From JAUMBM01 sp964645715 (GTDB taxonomy: Bacteria; Bacteroidota; Bacteroidia; Chitinophagales; Saprospiraceae), in NCBI GenBank assembly GCA_964645715.1, contig CAZYAO010000005.1:66314-130313 (forward strand): a DNA stretch of 64,000 bases, given 5' to 3'. Position numbers and translations under genes: made by a program. Numbering within the stretch: the stretch's first letter is position 1; each line of letters opens with the position of its first letter. This document shows, in pieces, positions 37,018 through 45,806 of the stretch. The notes beneath the pieces were generated by a model. That model was not told the DNA's origin. It worked only from the letters and a program-made list of their open reading frames with translations, and made no database searches.

Positions 37018-38039
37018 TAGCAATCAAGCTTCATATCCTGTAGAATAGCTGCTACTTCGGCAGGCTCGGCGGTGGGCAGGCTGATCTTTCGAATGGTTGA
37101 TGCATCGCGATGGCGGAGAGAATGCAGGTAAGCCTTGTCGTAGTATTGTAATGCGATAGCGGCTGCTGCCGCATAATCGGCCTTTTCAAGCGCCTCCAGC
37201 GCTGCCTTTACATGCTGCCCGCCCAGGCGCTTGGCAATCCGCTGAAAGGAATCCTCCAGTTGTTGTTGTCCATAAGGGGCGTAAGCCCTGACGAGCTGCT
37301 CGATCCGGCTCGCCAGCGGCAGTTCGAGGAAAATCAGGGGTGACTTGAGCATCTGCCGCCAGAAAGGATCGGGCAGGTAAACGCGGCCAATGGACCTGCT
37401 TTCATCTTCCAGCCAGGTAGTCTTGGCGGGTGTCAGGGATCGCCAAGCCAGGTGGAGGTCATTTTCAAACTGCTCTACCGTCGGCTGGGGCTGCTCCCCG
37501 AGCGCGCCGAAGGCAGAACCCTTGTGGTGGGCAAGCTGCTCAAGATCAATAACGGATGCTCCGCGTGCGGAGAGTTGCTGCAGAATCAGGGTTTTTCCGC
37601 TGCCCGTATAGCCGCCAATGATCAGCATTGGGTTGCGGGGGGCGGAAAAATCGGCCAGCAACTGCTGCCGGTAGGCTTTGTAGCCTCCCCCCAGCAATTG
37701 CACCTCAAAGCCCACCTGCTGCAACAGCCAGCCAAGGCTTGCAGAGCGCTGCCCGCCACGCCAGCAGTGGAGCATCAATCGCCCTTGGGGGGCTAGCCGC
37801 TGTGCTTCTTCCGCATACCACCTGAGCTTACTGCCGGCCAACTCCAGTCCGCGCATAAATGCCGGCCGCGGACCTTGTTGCTTATAGAGGGTGCCAACTT
37901 CTGCCCGCTCTTCATCGGAGAACAACGGCATGGACAAAGCCCCCGGGATGTGCCCCCCGGCGTACTCGGCAGGGGAGCGTACATCCAGCAAAGGTAGCTC
38001 ATTGCGTTGCGACAGACAGTCCTCGGCGCTGATCTTCAT
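37017..38039 (-). CDS. mnmH: tRNA 2-selenouridine/geranyl-2-thiouridine synthase
   Basis: MnmH converts 2-thiouridine at the tRNA wobble position through a geranylated intermediate to 2-selenouridine when selenophosphate is available. The 340-residue protein has an N-terminal rhodanese domain with the active Cys92 in LMLHCWRGGQRSASLGWL and a P-loop domain with IIGGYTGSGKT (141-150). The ATG at 38039-38037 overlaps the stop of the cystathionine beta-synthase gene in the pattern TGATG; the TTG one codon upstream is less likely. No selD gene is in the window, so selenium supply is untested. Confidence 0.93.
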   Translation of the reverse strand: MKISAEDCLSQRNELPLLDVRSPAEYAGGHIPGALSMPLFSDEERAEVGTLYKQQGPRPAFMRGLELAGSKLRWYAEEAQRLAPQGRLMLHCWRGGQRSASLGWLLQQVGFEVQLLGGGYKAYRQQLLADFSAPRNPMLIIGGYTGSGKTLILQQLSARGASVIDLEQLAHHKGSAFGALGEQPQPTVEQFENDLHLAWRSLTPAKTTWLEDESRSIGRVYLPDPFWRQMLKSPLIFLELPLASRIEQLVRAYAPYGQQQLEDSFQRIAKRLGGQHVKAALEALEKADYAAAAAIALQYYDKAYLHSLRHRDASTIRKISLPTAEPAEVAAILQDMKLDC

Positions 38040-39400
38040 CAAATCGATTGTATAATATCGTACTGAGTGATAATATGTCGGTTACCTGCGGTATCAAAAG
38101 TGATGACAGCGGGAATCTTCTTATTGATATAATTGCGCAACTGACTCATGGGCAGATCTATAGCCACGGTAGGGAAGGGGTCACTCATGATGCTCCCCAC
38201 CGCTTGCTCTGCATGATCCATGGGACTTTCCAGCAGATAAGAAAGCACTGCACTTTCGGTCACGGAACCAACGATTTGACCACTGTCCATCACAGGCAAC
38301 TGCGATATATCGTTGTGTTTCATGAGCTGGAAAACCTGCCGGACTGTATGGTCTTTTTCCACAGCGATGAAGGGTGCAGTCTTACCTTTCTGCTTAATCA
38401 GGTCGGCTACACGCAATTCGGTGTCGAGGAAGCCCCGCTCGCGCATCCAGTCATCATTGTAGATTTTGCCAACATAGCGACTTCCGTGGTCGTGGATGAC
38501 AACCACAACCACATCCTCTGGCGTGAGCTTGTCTTTCAGTTGCAAAAGTCCTGCAACAGCAGAACCGGCAGAATAGCCGAGCAGAATACCTTCTTCTCTT
38601 GCCAATCGCCGCGCCATCAGCGCGCCGTCTTTATCCGTTACTTTCTCAAAATGATCAATGATCTTGAAATCTACATTTTCGGGCAGGATATCTTCGCCGA
38701 TACCTTCGGTGATGTAAGGATAGATTTCCTTCTCATCGAAAATGCCGGTTTCGTGGTATTTTTTGAATACAGACCCATAGGTGTCGATGCCCCAGATCTT
38801 TACGCCAGGGTTTTGCTCCTTGAGATACCGACCTGTGCCGGAGATGGTACCACCCGTCCCCACACCCACAACCAAGTGGGTAACTTTACCGCCCGTCTGC
38901 TCCCAAATTTCGGGACCTGTGCTTTCGTAGTGCGCCTGTCGGTTAGACAAGTTGTCGTATTGGTTGCACCAATAGCTGTTGGGCAGCTCCTTGCTGAGTC
39001 GCTCGGCCACGCTGTAGTACGAACGGGGGTCTTCGGGCTCAACATTGGTCGGGCATACAATCACCTCTGCACCCAGCGCCTTCAGCAAGTCAATTTTCTC
39101 TTTTGACTGCTTGTCGGTGGTGGTAAAAATAGTCTTGTAGCCCTTGACAGCAGAGGCTATGGCCAAGCCCATACCCGTATTGCCACTGGTACACTCTATG
39201 ATAGTACCTCCGGCTTTGATGTCCCCCCTTTTTTCTGCATCTTCCAGCATTTTCAGCGCCATGCGGTCCTTGATGCTGTGGCCGGGATTGAAAGTTTCCA
39301 CCTTTACGAGCACCAGCGCCGGGATATCGCCAATTACTTTGTTTAGCTTGACCAGGGGTGTATTGCCGATGGTGGAGAGAATGTTATGATGAAAATTCAT
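38039..39400 (-). CDS. Cystathionine beta-synthase with CBS domain pair
   Basis: The enzyme condenses serine (or acetylserine) with homocysteine (or sulfide). The 453-residue product has a fold-II PLP domain with Lys44 in ETFNPGHSIKDRMALKM, the ECTSGNTGMGLAIAS loop and VVGVGTGGTISGTGRYL. Two CBS motifs follow (about 340-453), around VEKDHTVRQVFQLMKHNDIS and VGSIMSDPFPTVAIDLPMS, as in the eukaryotic-like form. They probably bind an adenosyl ligand. It is the first gene of a pair with mnmH, overlapping by one base. Confidence 0.94.
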   Translation of the reverse strand: MNFHHNILSTIGNTPLVKLNKVIGDIPALVLVKVETFNPGHSIKDRMALKMLEDAEKRGDIKAGGTIIECTSGNTGMGLAIASAVKGYKTIFTTTDKQSKEKIDLLKALGAEVIVCPTNVEPEDPRSYYSVAERLSKELPNSYWCNQYDNLSNRQAHYESTGPEIWEQTGGKVTHLVVGVGTGGTISGTGRYLKEQNPGVKIWGIDTYGSVFKKYHETGIFDEKEIYPYITEGIGEDILPENVDFKIIDHFEKVTDKDGALMARRLAREEGILLGYSAGSAVAGLLQLKDKLTPEDVVVVVIHDHGSRYVGKIYNDDWMRERGFLDTELRVADLIKQKGKTAPFIAVEKDHTVRQVFQLMKHNDISQLPVMDSGQIVGSVTESAVLSYLLESPMDHAEQAVGSIMSDPFPTVAIDLPMSQLRNYINKKIPAVITFDTAGNRHIITQYDIIQSI

Positions 39401-39439
39401 TCAAAATAATTTTATCTGTTGGGAAGAAAATGAAAGTCA

Positions 39440-40273
39440 CTACGGCTCAGGATAATAGACCCACACATAAAAGCGTTGGTTTACACCCCTGAGCAGGCGG
39501 GCAGCTTTGTAGGAGACGACTGCTACGACCTCATCGCCATAGAGTGAGTCGGGAATGCGCCCGACAACTTTCAGGTAAACATTTTGTCGGGTCTCGGGGT
39601 TTTGGACTTTGATGACAGCATTTATCGGGGCGTAGCGATGCAACGCAAACATACCGCTTTGGTTGTCCCGGTGCCATACTGCGGGACCTTTATGCATCAT
39701 AATGGTTGTTTCCTCCTCGGCTTGTCTGTACTGTTGCTCTAAAGACAGTGCTTCTGTGGAAGAGGCGTAGCTACGTTCGGCGGAAGGAGTATATTTGCCG
39801 GTAAGTATCCAGCCAATAAACAGTGTTTGGCCAATGCGTATCTGCTGGCTGCTGATTTTGTTGCGCAACAGCAGCGTATCGGTGGGCATGGAAAACAGCC
39901 TTCGGCTGATACCAAAGGCGGTATCTCCTTTTTGGACGCGGTAGTAGACACGCGTATAGAACGCCATCTCCTGTGGTGGAGGCTGGGAGAAGACAATAGA
40001 TTCTACCATGGCAGGTATTTGTGCTACAGCGCCTGCGGTCATGCCCTGGCGGAGATGAGGATTGAGGGTGTAGAAAGTTTGCTCGTCGGTTTGGTAGTAC
40101 TCAATCAGTGACTGAGCGCTCTCATCGGGCGCAATTGTATGTAGTACTACCAACCTGCCCTGACTGTTGGTGTGGAGGACCAGGCTATCCTGCAAGCTGA
40201 AGCTGCTGCCGGATGCCAATACGCCCTTAGAGATAAAAATAAACGCGAGAAATAAAAAATTGGCGGGATACAT
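39440..40273 (-). CDS. Exported LysM-domain protein
   Basis: From ATG 40271-40273 the product has 277 residues with a signal peptide (about 1-21, ending SKGVLAS). One clear LysM module, YRVQKGDTAFGISRRLFS to IRIGQTLFIGW, lies at about 125-170, and an earlier degenerate one may be near ESAQSLIEYYQTDEQTFYTLN (split here: ESAQSLIEYYQTDEQ). LysM binds peptidoglycan. The C-terminal 100 residues, including VYLKVVGRIPDSLYGDEVV, look like a RlpA-like or double-psi barrel remnant. It may be a cell-wall-associated protein. Confidence 0.82.
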   Translation of the reverse strand: MYPANFLFLAFIFISKGVLASGSSFSLQDSLVLHTNSQGRLVVLHTIAPDESAQSLIEYYQTDEQTFYTLNPHLRQGMTAGAVAQIPAMVESIVFSQPPPQEMAFYTRVYYRVQKGDTAFGISRRLFSMPTDTLLLRNKISSQQIRIGQTLFIGWILTGKYTPSAERSYASSTEALSLEQQYRQAEEETTIMMHKGPAVWHRDNQSGMFALHRYAPINAVIKVQNPETRQNVYLKVVGRIPDSLYGDEVVAVVSYKAARLLRGVNQRFYVWVYYPEP

Positions 40274-40307
40274 AGGAAATTTATTTGCAAGCCTGTAGCT
40301 TTCGCCG

Positions 40308-40315
40308 CAAAGATA
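40308..40315 (-). promoter_or_regulatory. -7 box for the LysM gene
   Basis: The minus strand reads TATCTTTG about 35 bases before the ATG at 40273. This box supports the shorter start. Confidence 0.55.
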
Positions 40316-40328
40316 AGCATTGATCAGC

Positions 40329-41093
40329 ATGAAAACAATTGGTATCATTCCTGCTCGTTACGCATCTACTCGTTTTCCTGGCAAACCACTGGCCTCGATC
40401 GATGGAATCTCCATGATACAGCGGGTATGGCAGCAGGCCAACCTTGCTTCATCCGTAGACAGGATCGTCATTGCTACTGACGATGAGCGCATTGCCGGGC
40501 ATGTACGTAGTTTTGGTGCCGAGGCGCTGATGACAGATCCGCTACACCCCAGTGGAACGGATCGCTGCGCAGAAGTATTGCGACAACTGGCGGCAGAAAA
40601 TTATGAGCTGGTGGTCAATATTCAGGGGGACGAACCCTTTATTGATCCTGACCAGATTGAGTTGCTGTGCAGTTTATTTGAAAGGGAAGATACTGATATT
40701 GCCACGCTGGTACGCAAACTGCAGGATGCGGAGGCACTGGAAGACCCTAATGTCGTCAAAGCGCTCTTCGCCAGGGATGGGCGTGCACTCTATTTTACCC
40801 GCCACCCTGCTCCCTTTATTCGGGGCGTAGAAAGAGCGAATTGGCTGGAAAAAGGTGCTCATTTTCAGCATATTGGGGTATATGCCTATCGAGCTGCAGC
40901 TTTGGCTCGCATCAGCGGACTCGCTCCGGGGAGATATGAACAACTCGAGTCGCTTGAACAGCTTCGCTGGCTGGAAGCAGGACTCAGCATCCGGGTAGCC
41001 GAGACGCACAGCCAGTCAATGGGTATAGACACGCCTGATGATCTTGCGCGGGCGGAGGCCTGGTTGCTAGCTCAAAGCAGACAGTCGCTATAA
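40329..41093 (+). CDS. kdsB: 3-deoxy-manno-octulosonate cytidylyltransferase
   Basis: KdsB activates Kdo as CMP-Kdo for lipopolysaccharide core synthesis. The 254-residue protein starts MKTIGIIPARYASTRFPGKP, the nucleotide-binding signature, and has VVNIQGDEPFIDP and HIGVYAYRAAAL. I chose ATG 40329; the frame is open for three more codons to a TTG. kdsC is elsewhere in the window (61887). Confidence 0.97.
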   Translation: MKTIGIIPARYASTRFPGKPLASIDGISMIQRVWQQANLASSVDRIVIATDDERIAGHVRSFGAEALMTDPLHPSGTDRCAEVLRQLAAENYELVVNIQGDEPFIDPDQIELLCSLFEREDTDIATLVRKLQDAEALEDPNVVKALFARDGRALYFTRHPAPFIRGVERANWLEKGAHFQHIGVYAYRAAALARISGLAPGRYEQLESLEQLRWLEAGLSIRVAETHSQSMGIDTPDDLARAEAWLLAQSRQSL

Positions 41094-41139
41094 AAAAGAA
41101 TAGAGTCCGGAATCAAAATTCATCGACTTAGCTACTGGC

Positions 41140-41625
41140 TCAGCGCAGGTAATCGCTGTCGAAGTACAGCGGCAAAAAATCGCGTGCAGAAGAAAAAACA
41201 AAAGTGCTGCCTTCCTGTCCCCGCAAAATAACCTGCATCGGTTCTGCCTGTCTGTGTTCGGTTTCTGCCATCACCTGTCGGCAGGCGCCGCAGGGGGCTG
41301 CCGGCTGTCGTACAGGCTTGTGTGGATTTTCGACCGTAATGGCCATTGATGTGACGGCTACGCCGGGAAACACGGAAGCTGCTGCCGCGAGCACAGAGCG
41401 CTCGGCGCAGAGGCACATAGGGTAGGCGGCATTTTCGAAATTGGCGCCTGAGAGTACCTCACCGTTGGCTAGTTTGACTGCAGCAGCTACTCTGAAATTT
41501 GAGTATGGAGAGTACGACTTTGCCAAGGCTGCCGTTGCTTCTTCCAGCAGGACGGCTTCTTCACGGGGCAGTTGATCCGGCTGCTCATAGATGCTCCAGC
41601 GTACAGTAAGTTGAAATTCTTGCAT
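41140..41625 (-). CDS. cdd: Cytidine deaminase
   Basis: Cdd deaminates cytidine and deoxycytidine in pyrimidine salvage. The 161-residue protein has the zinc and proton-relay motif MCLCAERSVL (His replaced by Cys as in the tetrameric class) and PCGACRQVMAE. SYSPYSNFRVAAAV and NFENAAYP complete the substrate site. It follows pfkA in direction but two strong hairpins separate them. Confidence 0.95.
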   Translation of the reverse strand: MQEFQLTVRWSIYEQPDQLPREEAVLLEEATAALAKSYSPYSNFRVAAAVKLANGEVLSGANFENAAYPMCLCAERSVLAAAASVFPGVAVTSMAITVENPHKPVRQPAAPCGACRQVMAETEHRQAEPMQVILRGQEGSTFVFSSARDFLPLYFDSDYLR

Positions 41626-41655
41626 AGGTTGTCAAATTAACATTAAGCTGTGTAT

Positions 41656-41683
41656 TGCTTTGGCGGCTTTGGCCGCCAAAGCA
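41656..41683 (-). terminator. Hairpin with GGCGGC tip (first of pair)
   Basis: A perfect 12-bp stem (41656-41667 with 41672-41683) has a TTTG loop and the core TTTGGCGGC/GCCGCCAAA. Confidence 0.6.
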
Positions 41684-41696
41684 GTGCCAAAAGCTA

Positions 41697-41733
41697 CAAG
41701 TCCTTTTGGCGGCAGTGCCGCCAAAAGGACTTG
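41697..41733 (-). terminator. Hairpin with GGCGGC tip (second of pair)
   Basis: A perfect 17-bp stem (41697-41713 with 41717-41733) has an AGT loop. It shares the tip but not the lower arm with its neighbour. Confidence 0.65.
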
Positions 41734-41785
41734 AGGTAATCTCATTAATAATAACAACCTTTTGCCGCATTCGTTTATAAGGACT

Positions 41786-41808
41786 GCCTGCCGCTACCGG
41801 AGGCAGGC
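41786..41808 (-). terminator. Short hairpin at the pfkA 3' end
   Basis: GCCTGCC and GGCAGGC form a 7-bp stem with a 9-base loop directly after the pfkA stop. Confidence 0.45.
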
Positions 41809-41810
41809 GC

Positions 41811-42797
41811 TTATATCGCTAGTATCTCTGCCATTCGGATCAGATCATTGTTGGGCTGCTTGTGCTTGGAGATAGCATCCTGAAAAGGCGTGTAGCTAAT
41901 GTCATTGTTGGAAAGCCCCACCATGACATTGCGTTTTTCATTGATGAGTGCCTCGACAGCCTTGAAACCCAGTCGACTGGCCAATAGCCTGTCCATAGCT
42001 GTTGGTGAACCGCCGCGCTGCAGGTGGCCAATGACTGCCACCTTGGTATCGTAAAAATCAAAAGTTGCCTTGACTTTTTCTGCAATTTCGGTAGCAGAAC
42101 CTATTTTGTTGCCTTCCGCTACAATTACGACACTGAATAGCTTTTTGCGCTTGGCGCCTAGTCGCAGCGTCTCCAGCAGATCGTCGATGGTGGTGGGTAC
42201 CTCCGGAATTAGTACGCTGCCCGCACCGCTGCCTATGGCAGTGCTAAGCGCAATGAATCCTGAATTGCGCCCCATGACTTCGACAAAAAACAGGCGGTTG
42301 TGAGAATCGGCCGTATCGCGAATCCTGTCAACAGCCTCTATAGCAGTATTGATGGCTGTATCAAAACCAATGGTCAGATCGGTACCGTACAAGTCGTTGT
42401 CAATGGTACCCGGAATACCGACAATCGGAATATCGTACTCTTCAGAAAAAATGTTTGCACCTGTAAAAGTACCGTTGCCTCCGATAGCAATGCAGGCATC
42501 GATATCAAAAGCCCGCAGTGCTTCGTACGCACTGCGCCGACCTTCGGGCGTCATAAAACGCATGCTTCGGGCCGTCTTGAGCATGGTGCCTCCGCGGTGT
42601 ATGATATTGCCTACATCGCGAACTTCCAGTCGGCGCAGTTCACCCTCTATCATGCCTTCATACCCGCGCTGGATACCATACACATGCAAATCGTAATGAG
42701 AAGCAGTGCGCACAACTGCCCGGATGGCAGCATTCATACCCGGGGCATCACCACCTGAGGTGAACACAGCAATTCGCTTGATCTCTGTACCGGTCAT
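41811..42797 (-). CDS. pfkA: 6-phosphofructokinase
   Basis: PfkA phosphorylates fructose 6-phosphate in glycolysis. The 328-residue protein begins RIAVFTSGGDAPGMNAAIRA and carries the catalytic TIDNDLYGTD (Asp133, Asp135), the substrate motif EVMGRNSGF and the late LGHLQRGGSPT-like HLQRGGSPTAMDR. Asn108 in AIGGNGTFTG replaces the Asp that in ATP-dependent enzymes (GGDGS) helps hold Mg-ATP; the codon reads AAC. The BadF-like gene lies 39 bases upstream, so the two may be co-transcribed. Confidence 0.94.
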   Translation of the reverse strand: MTGTEIKRIAVFTSGGDAPGMNAAIRAVVRTASHYDLHVYGIQRGYEGMIEGELRRLEVRDVGNIIHRGGTMLKTARSMRFMTPEGRRSAYEALRAFDIDACIAIGGNGTFTGANIFSEEYDIPIVGIPGTIDNDLYGTDLTIGFDTAINTAIEAVDRIRDTADSHNRLFFVEVMGRNSGFIALSTAIGSGAGSVLIPEVPTTIDDLLETLRLGAKRKKLFSVVIVAEGNKIGSATEIAEKVKATFDFYDTKVAVIGHLQRGGSPTAMDRLLASRLGFKAVEALINEKRNVMVGLSNNDISYTPFQDAISKHKQPNNDLIRMAEILAI

Positions 42798-42836
42798 CGC
42801 TTTCTAGATTTCTTTTGTTGGGATAAATGCCTGTTT

Positions 42837-43691
42837 TCAGGCCATCGTAGGCTGTTGGCTGCGGTGAAAAGCAACCAGTTCGTCAATAGGCTTGCGAACG
42901 AAGCGACCTGTCTTCATGGAGCGCTCGGCCAGGATGACCTCCAAAGTCGTACGGAAAACATCGGCAATGGAGCCTATGAAATGTATAGGTACGCGCATGT
43001 GCCCGTCGTACTTGCGTACGTGGCGATCAATAAATTCGGCGAAGCTGCGGTACAGGATCCGTTGCACAAAGGGGTGCGTCTGGTGGCGCGACAAAAAAGG
43101 CGTAAACGAAGCCATGTACACATTGGGGGTTTCCTCGCCATAAATGTGATCGAGTATGAAGTCTTTCCCTCCGCCTACAAATGCCTCAAATTCAGGTACC
43201 AACTCGGCCGGCATTTCCCGGTAAAAGTAGGTGCGGATGATTTTTTTTCCCAGGTGCGTGCCGCTGCCTTCATCACCAACCAGATAACCGAGGTTGGTGA
43301 CATTGTCGATGACGTCTACTCCGTCGTACAAACACGAATTAGAACCAGTACCCATAATACAGGCTATACCGGGCTCATTGTGGCAGGCTGCCCGTGCAGC
43401 CCCCAAAAGATCATGGTGGACAGCAATCGCCGCGTTGCTGAATACGTGCAGCAGTGCCGTCCGGATGACGCCCTTACGGCGGTCATCCCAACAGCCAGAA
43501 CCATAATAGTACACTTGCGTGACAGCTAAGGGGTCAATATTGCCAGCCACTGCCTGAGACAGCTCCTGGGTTATCAGCTCAGCATCGTGAAATACCGGGT
43601 TGAAACCCATAGTGTGCAAAATTTTTGTATCCTCATGGTCTATGAACGCCCAATCTGCTTTTGTCGATCCGCTATCAGCAACTACTATCAT
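42837..43691 (-). CDS. BadF/BadG ATPase-family kinase, N-acetylglucosamine-kinase-like
   Basis: The 284-residue protein has an ASKHA (actin-like) ATPase fold. It starts VVADSGSTKADWAF, a phosphate-1 motif, has IACIMGTGSNSCLYDG (phosphate 2) and LGYLVGDEGSGTHLGKKII, which matches the GlcNAc kinase branch of this family. It probably phosphorylates an amino sugar in the cytoplasm, feeding glycolysis next to pfkA. A separate role as an activator ATPase is less likely because no Cys cluster is present. Confidence 0.87.
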   Translation of the reverse strand: MIVVADSGSTKADWAFIDHEDTKILHTMGFNPVFHDAELITQELSQAVAGNIDPLAVTQVYYYGSGCWDDRRKGVIRTALLHVFSNAAIAVHHDLLGAARAACHNEPGIACIMGTGSNSCLYDGVDVIDNVTNLGYLVGDEGSGTHLGKKIIRTYFYREMPAELVPEFEAFVGGGKDFILDHIYGEETPNVYMASFTPFLSRHQTHPFVQRILYRSFAEFIDRHVRKYDGHMRVPIHFIGSIADVFRTTLEVILAERSMKTGRFVRKPIDELVAFHRSQQPTMA

Positions 43692-43723
43692 AACGTCTGT
43701 TCTGTCTTTGTAAAAAATTGAGG

Positions 43724-43731
43724 CAAAGGTA
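43724..43731 (-). promoter_or_regulatory. -7 box for the kinase-pfkA pair
   Basis: The minus strand reads TACCTTTG 32 bases before the ATG at 43691. No -33 box was clear. Confidence 0.5.
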
Positions 43732-43930
43732 GTGTGTTTTGTACACTAAGTAAAAAGGCTTGGTAAAAAAGTGTGTAAAAAAGTAGGGCAGGAGCAGGGG
43801 TAAGCGGGTGGGGGAGGGTAGCTGTCATGAATAATGGGTGGTCTGCTGTCAGAATAATTCCCTACATTGTGCGGGAATTTGTCTGTTCATGGGTGAATTT
43901 GTCGGCAATATAAAATTTTCTTTTGTCATT

Positions 43931-44449
43931 ATGCGCAAGATGCTTCAACTGCTGAGGTGGATTGATCAGCTCAGCGAGTGGGTGGGGCGGGCTGTCTCTT
44001 GGCTCTCTCTGCTGTTGGTAGTGGTTGTAGTAACGGATGTTTTCTTTCGGTACGGCTTCAATCGTTCCGCTGCCTGGGTGATGGAGCTCGAATGGCACCT
44101 TTTTACGCTGCTCTTCATGCTGTCGGCAGCCTATGCTTTTCGGCATGATAAGCATGTACGGGTAGATGTGTGGTACCACCGATTTAGCCCGCGCGACCAA
44201 GCGCTGGTCAATCTGTTGGGTAACCTGATTTTACTGTTGCCATGGCTTGGGCTGTTGATATACACATCGACTATATTTGCGGTGGATGCCTGGAAACTCA
44301 GGGAGGGTTCGCCGGATCCAGGGGGACTGCCGGCTCGTTACCTGATTAAAGGGGTTATTCCGCTGGGCTTGGCATTACTGTTTTTGCAGGGAGTTGCCGA
44401 TACGCTCCGGCAGTGGCAGCGCTATAATACACAAGAAAGGGAGGCGTAA
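43931..44449 (+). CDS. TRAP transporter small permease (DctQ type)
   Basis: The 172-residue protein has four hydrophobic segments (about 20-40, 50-70, 90-115, 130-150) and the DctQ pattern VVVTDVFFRYGFNRSAAWVMELEWHLFTLLF. TRAP small permeases pair with DctM in the inner membrane to import organic acids using a sodium gradient. I chose ATG 43931; upstream in-frame GTG and ATG would add non-family residues. It is four bases before the dctM start. Confidence 0.9.
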   Translation: MRKMLQLLRWIDQLSEWVGRAVSWLSLLLVVVVVTDVFFRYGFNRSAAWVMELEWHLFTLLFMLSAAYAFRHDKHVRVDVWYHRFSPRDQALVNLLGNLILLLPWLGLLIYTSTIFAVDAWKLREGSPDPGGLPARYLIKGVIPLGLALLFLQGVADTLRQWQRYNTQEREA

Positions 44450-44453
44450 GGAC

Positions 44454-45755
44454 ATGGAAATATTAGCAATTTTACTGTTTGTAAGTATCTTTCTACTGAT
44501 ATTGTACGGCTATCCGGTAGCATTTACGCTGGGGGGTATGTCGGCTGTCTATGCCTTTTGCTTTCTGGATCCGACAGATTTGCTGGTATTGCCAACCCGA
44601 CTGATGGGCATTGGTACCAACTACGTACTGATTGCCGTACCACTGTTTGTATTTATGGGTATCATGCTCGAAAAATCGGGCCTTGCCGAGCGTTTGTTGC
44701 AGACCATGGCTGCACTGTTGGGACGTTTGCCGGGTGGGTTGGCCATTTCGGTGATTCTGGTGGGGACTTTATTGGCAGCCTCTACAGGGATTGTTGGTGC
44801 AACTGTTATCACCATGGGGCTAATCAGCATGCCTACCATGCTGAAACAAGGATATTCGCCGGCACTCAGCAGCGGGGTGATTGCAGCCTCTGCAACGCTG
44901 GGGCAGATTATCCCGCCCTCTGTGGTACTTGTATTGCTGGGAAGCGTGCTGAATGTGAGTGTGGGGGCACTTTTTGCAGCGGCTGTCAAACCAGGCCTGC
45001 TGTTGGTAGGGACCTATATTGTGTATGTATTGTGGACGGCCTGGCGGCATCCCAACCTGGCGCCGCCCGCTGCGCCGACAGCTGCGGCAGAACGGCTGCG
45101 CGGGAAGGCTTTTTTCCGCCAACTCACCAAGGCACTGCTCATGCCACTGCTGCTTATTTTGTCCGTGCTGGGGGCAATACTTGCCGGCCTTGCTTCGCCT
45201 ACTGAAGCAGCGGCGCTGGGCGCTATGGGTGCCAGCGTGCTGACGGTTATTGAGGGCAGACTGAGTCTGAAGACACTTCGGGAGGTGATGGAGCAGACTA
45301 CTCAAATAACAGCGATGGTGTTTATGATTCTCATCGGTGCAACGACGTTTGCCTTTGTCTTTCGCGAACTGGAGGGAGATAGTTGGTTGATAGGGTTGGT
45401 TGATCAGCTCAACTTGTCGGGCAATGCATTTTTGCTCATGGTGTTGTTGCTGGTCTTTGTAGCCGGGTTTTTTATTGATTTTATTGAAATTATTTTTATC
45501 ATAGTACCCATCGTGAGTCCGGTTTTTATGGCTTACGAGCTGGACCTGACATGGGTCGCCATTTTGCTGGCCATTAATTTGCAGACATCCTTTTTGACAC
45601 CACCCTTTGGTTTCAGTCTTTTTTATCTAAAAGGGGTGACTCCGCCGGAAGTAACGACGGCGCATCTGTACAGAGGGGTCATCCCTTTTGTGGCGCTGCA
45701 GTTGCTGGTGCTGCTGCTGTATTTTTTGTTTCCGTCGCTGGTTGGCAGTCGCTAA
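44454..45755 (+). CDS. TRAP transporter large permease (DctM type)
   Basis: The 433-residue protein is rich in membrane helices (about 12) and fits the DctM family. Key segments are YVLIAVPLFVFMGIMLEKSG, ASTGIVGATVITMGLISMP, GVIAASATLGQIIPPSVVL and a second half with TSFLTPPFGFSLFYLKG, which form the transport path. ATG 44454 follows the small permease closely. No DctP or TAXI solute-binding gene is adjacent; the next gene encodes an exported PEGA-like protein. Confidence 0.95.
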   Translation: MEILAILLFVSIFLLILYGYPVAFTLGGMSAVYAFCFLDPTDLLVLPTRLMGIGTNYVLIAVPLFVFMGIMLEKSGLAERLLQTMAALLGRLPGGLAISVILVGTLLAASTGIVGATVITMGLISMPTMLKQGYSPALSSGVIAASATLGQIIPPSVVLVLLGSVLNVSVGALFAAAVKPGLLLVGTYIVYVLWTAWRHPNLAPPAAPTAAAERLRGKAFFRQLTKALLMPLLLILSVLGAILAGLASPTEAAALGAMGASVLTVIEGRLSLKTLREVMEQTTQITAMVFMILIGATTFAFVFRELEGDSWLIGLVDQLNLSGNAFLLMVLLLVFVAGFFIDFIEIIFIIVPIVSPVFMAYELDLTWVAILLAINLQTSFLTPPFGFSLFYLKGVTPPEVTTAHLYRGVIPFVALQLLVLLLYFLFPSLVGSR

Positions 45756-45806
45756 GGGGGGGCAACCCGATATGCAGTCTGCTTGTTAACTTTCAAAAAA
45801 GAGTAT

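Noticed and set aside
36802..37023. 73-codon leftward frame across the mnmH-smc gap
   Set aside because: It consists largely of the two hairpins and ends of other features and has no start context.
38048..39106. Long open frame (352 codons) opposite the cystathionine beta-synthase gene
   Set aside because: The sense strand encodes a complete, motif-rich enzyme; the antisense frame has no recognisable domain or start context.
41656..41733. Tandem palindromes as a CRISPR array
   Set aside because: There are only two units, each with internal symmetry and different arms, no regular spacers and no cas genes.
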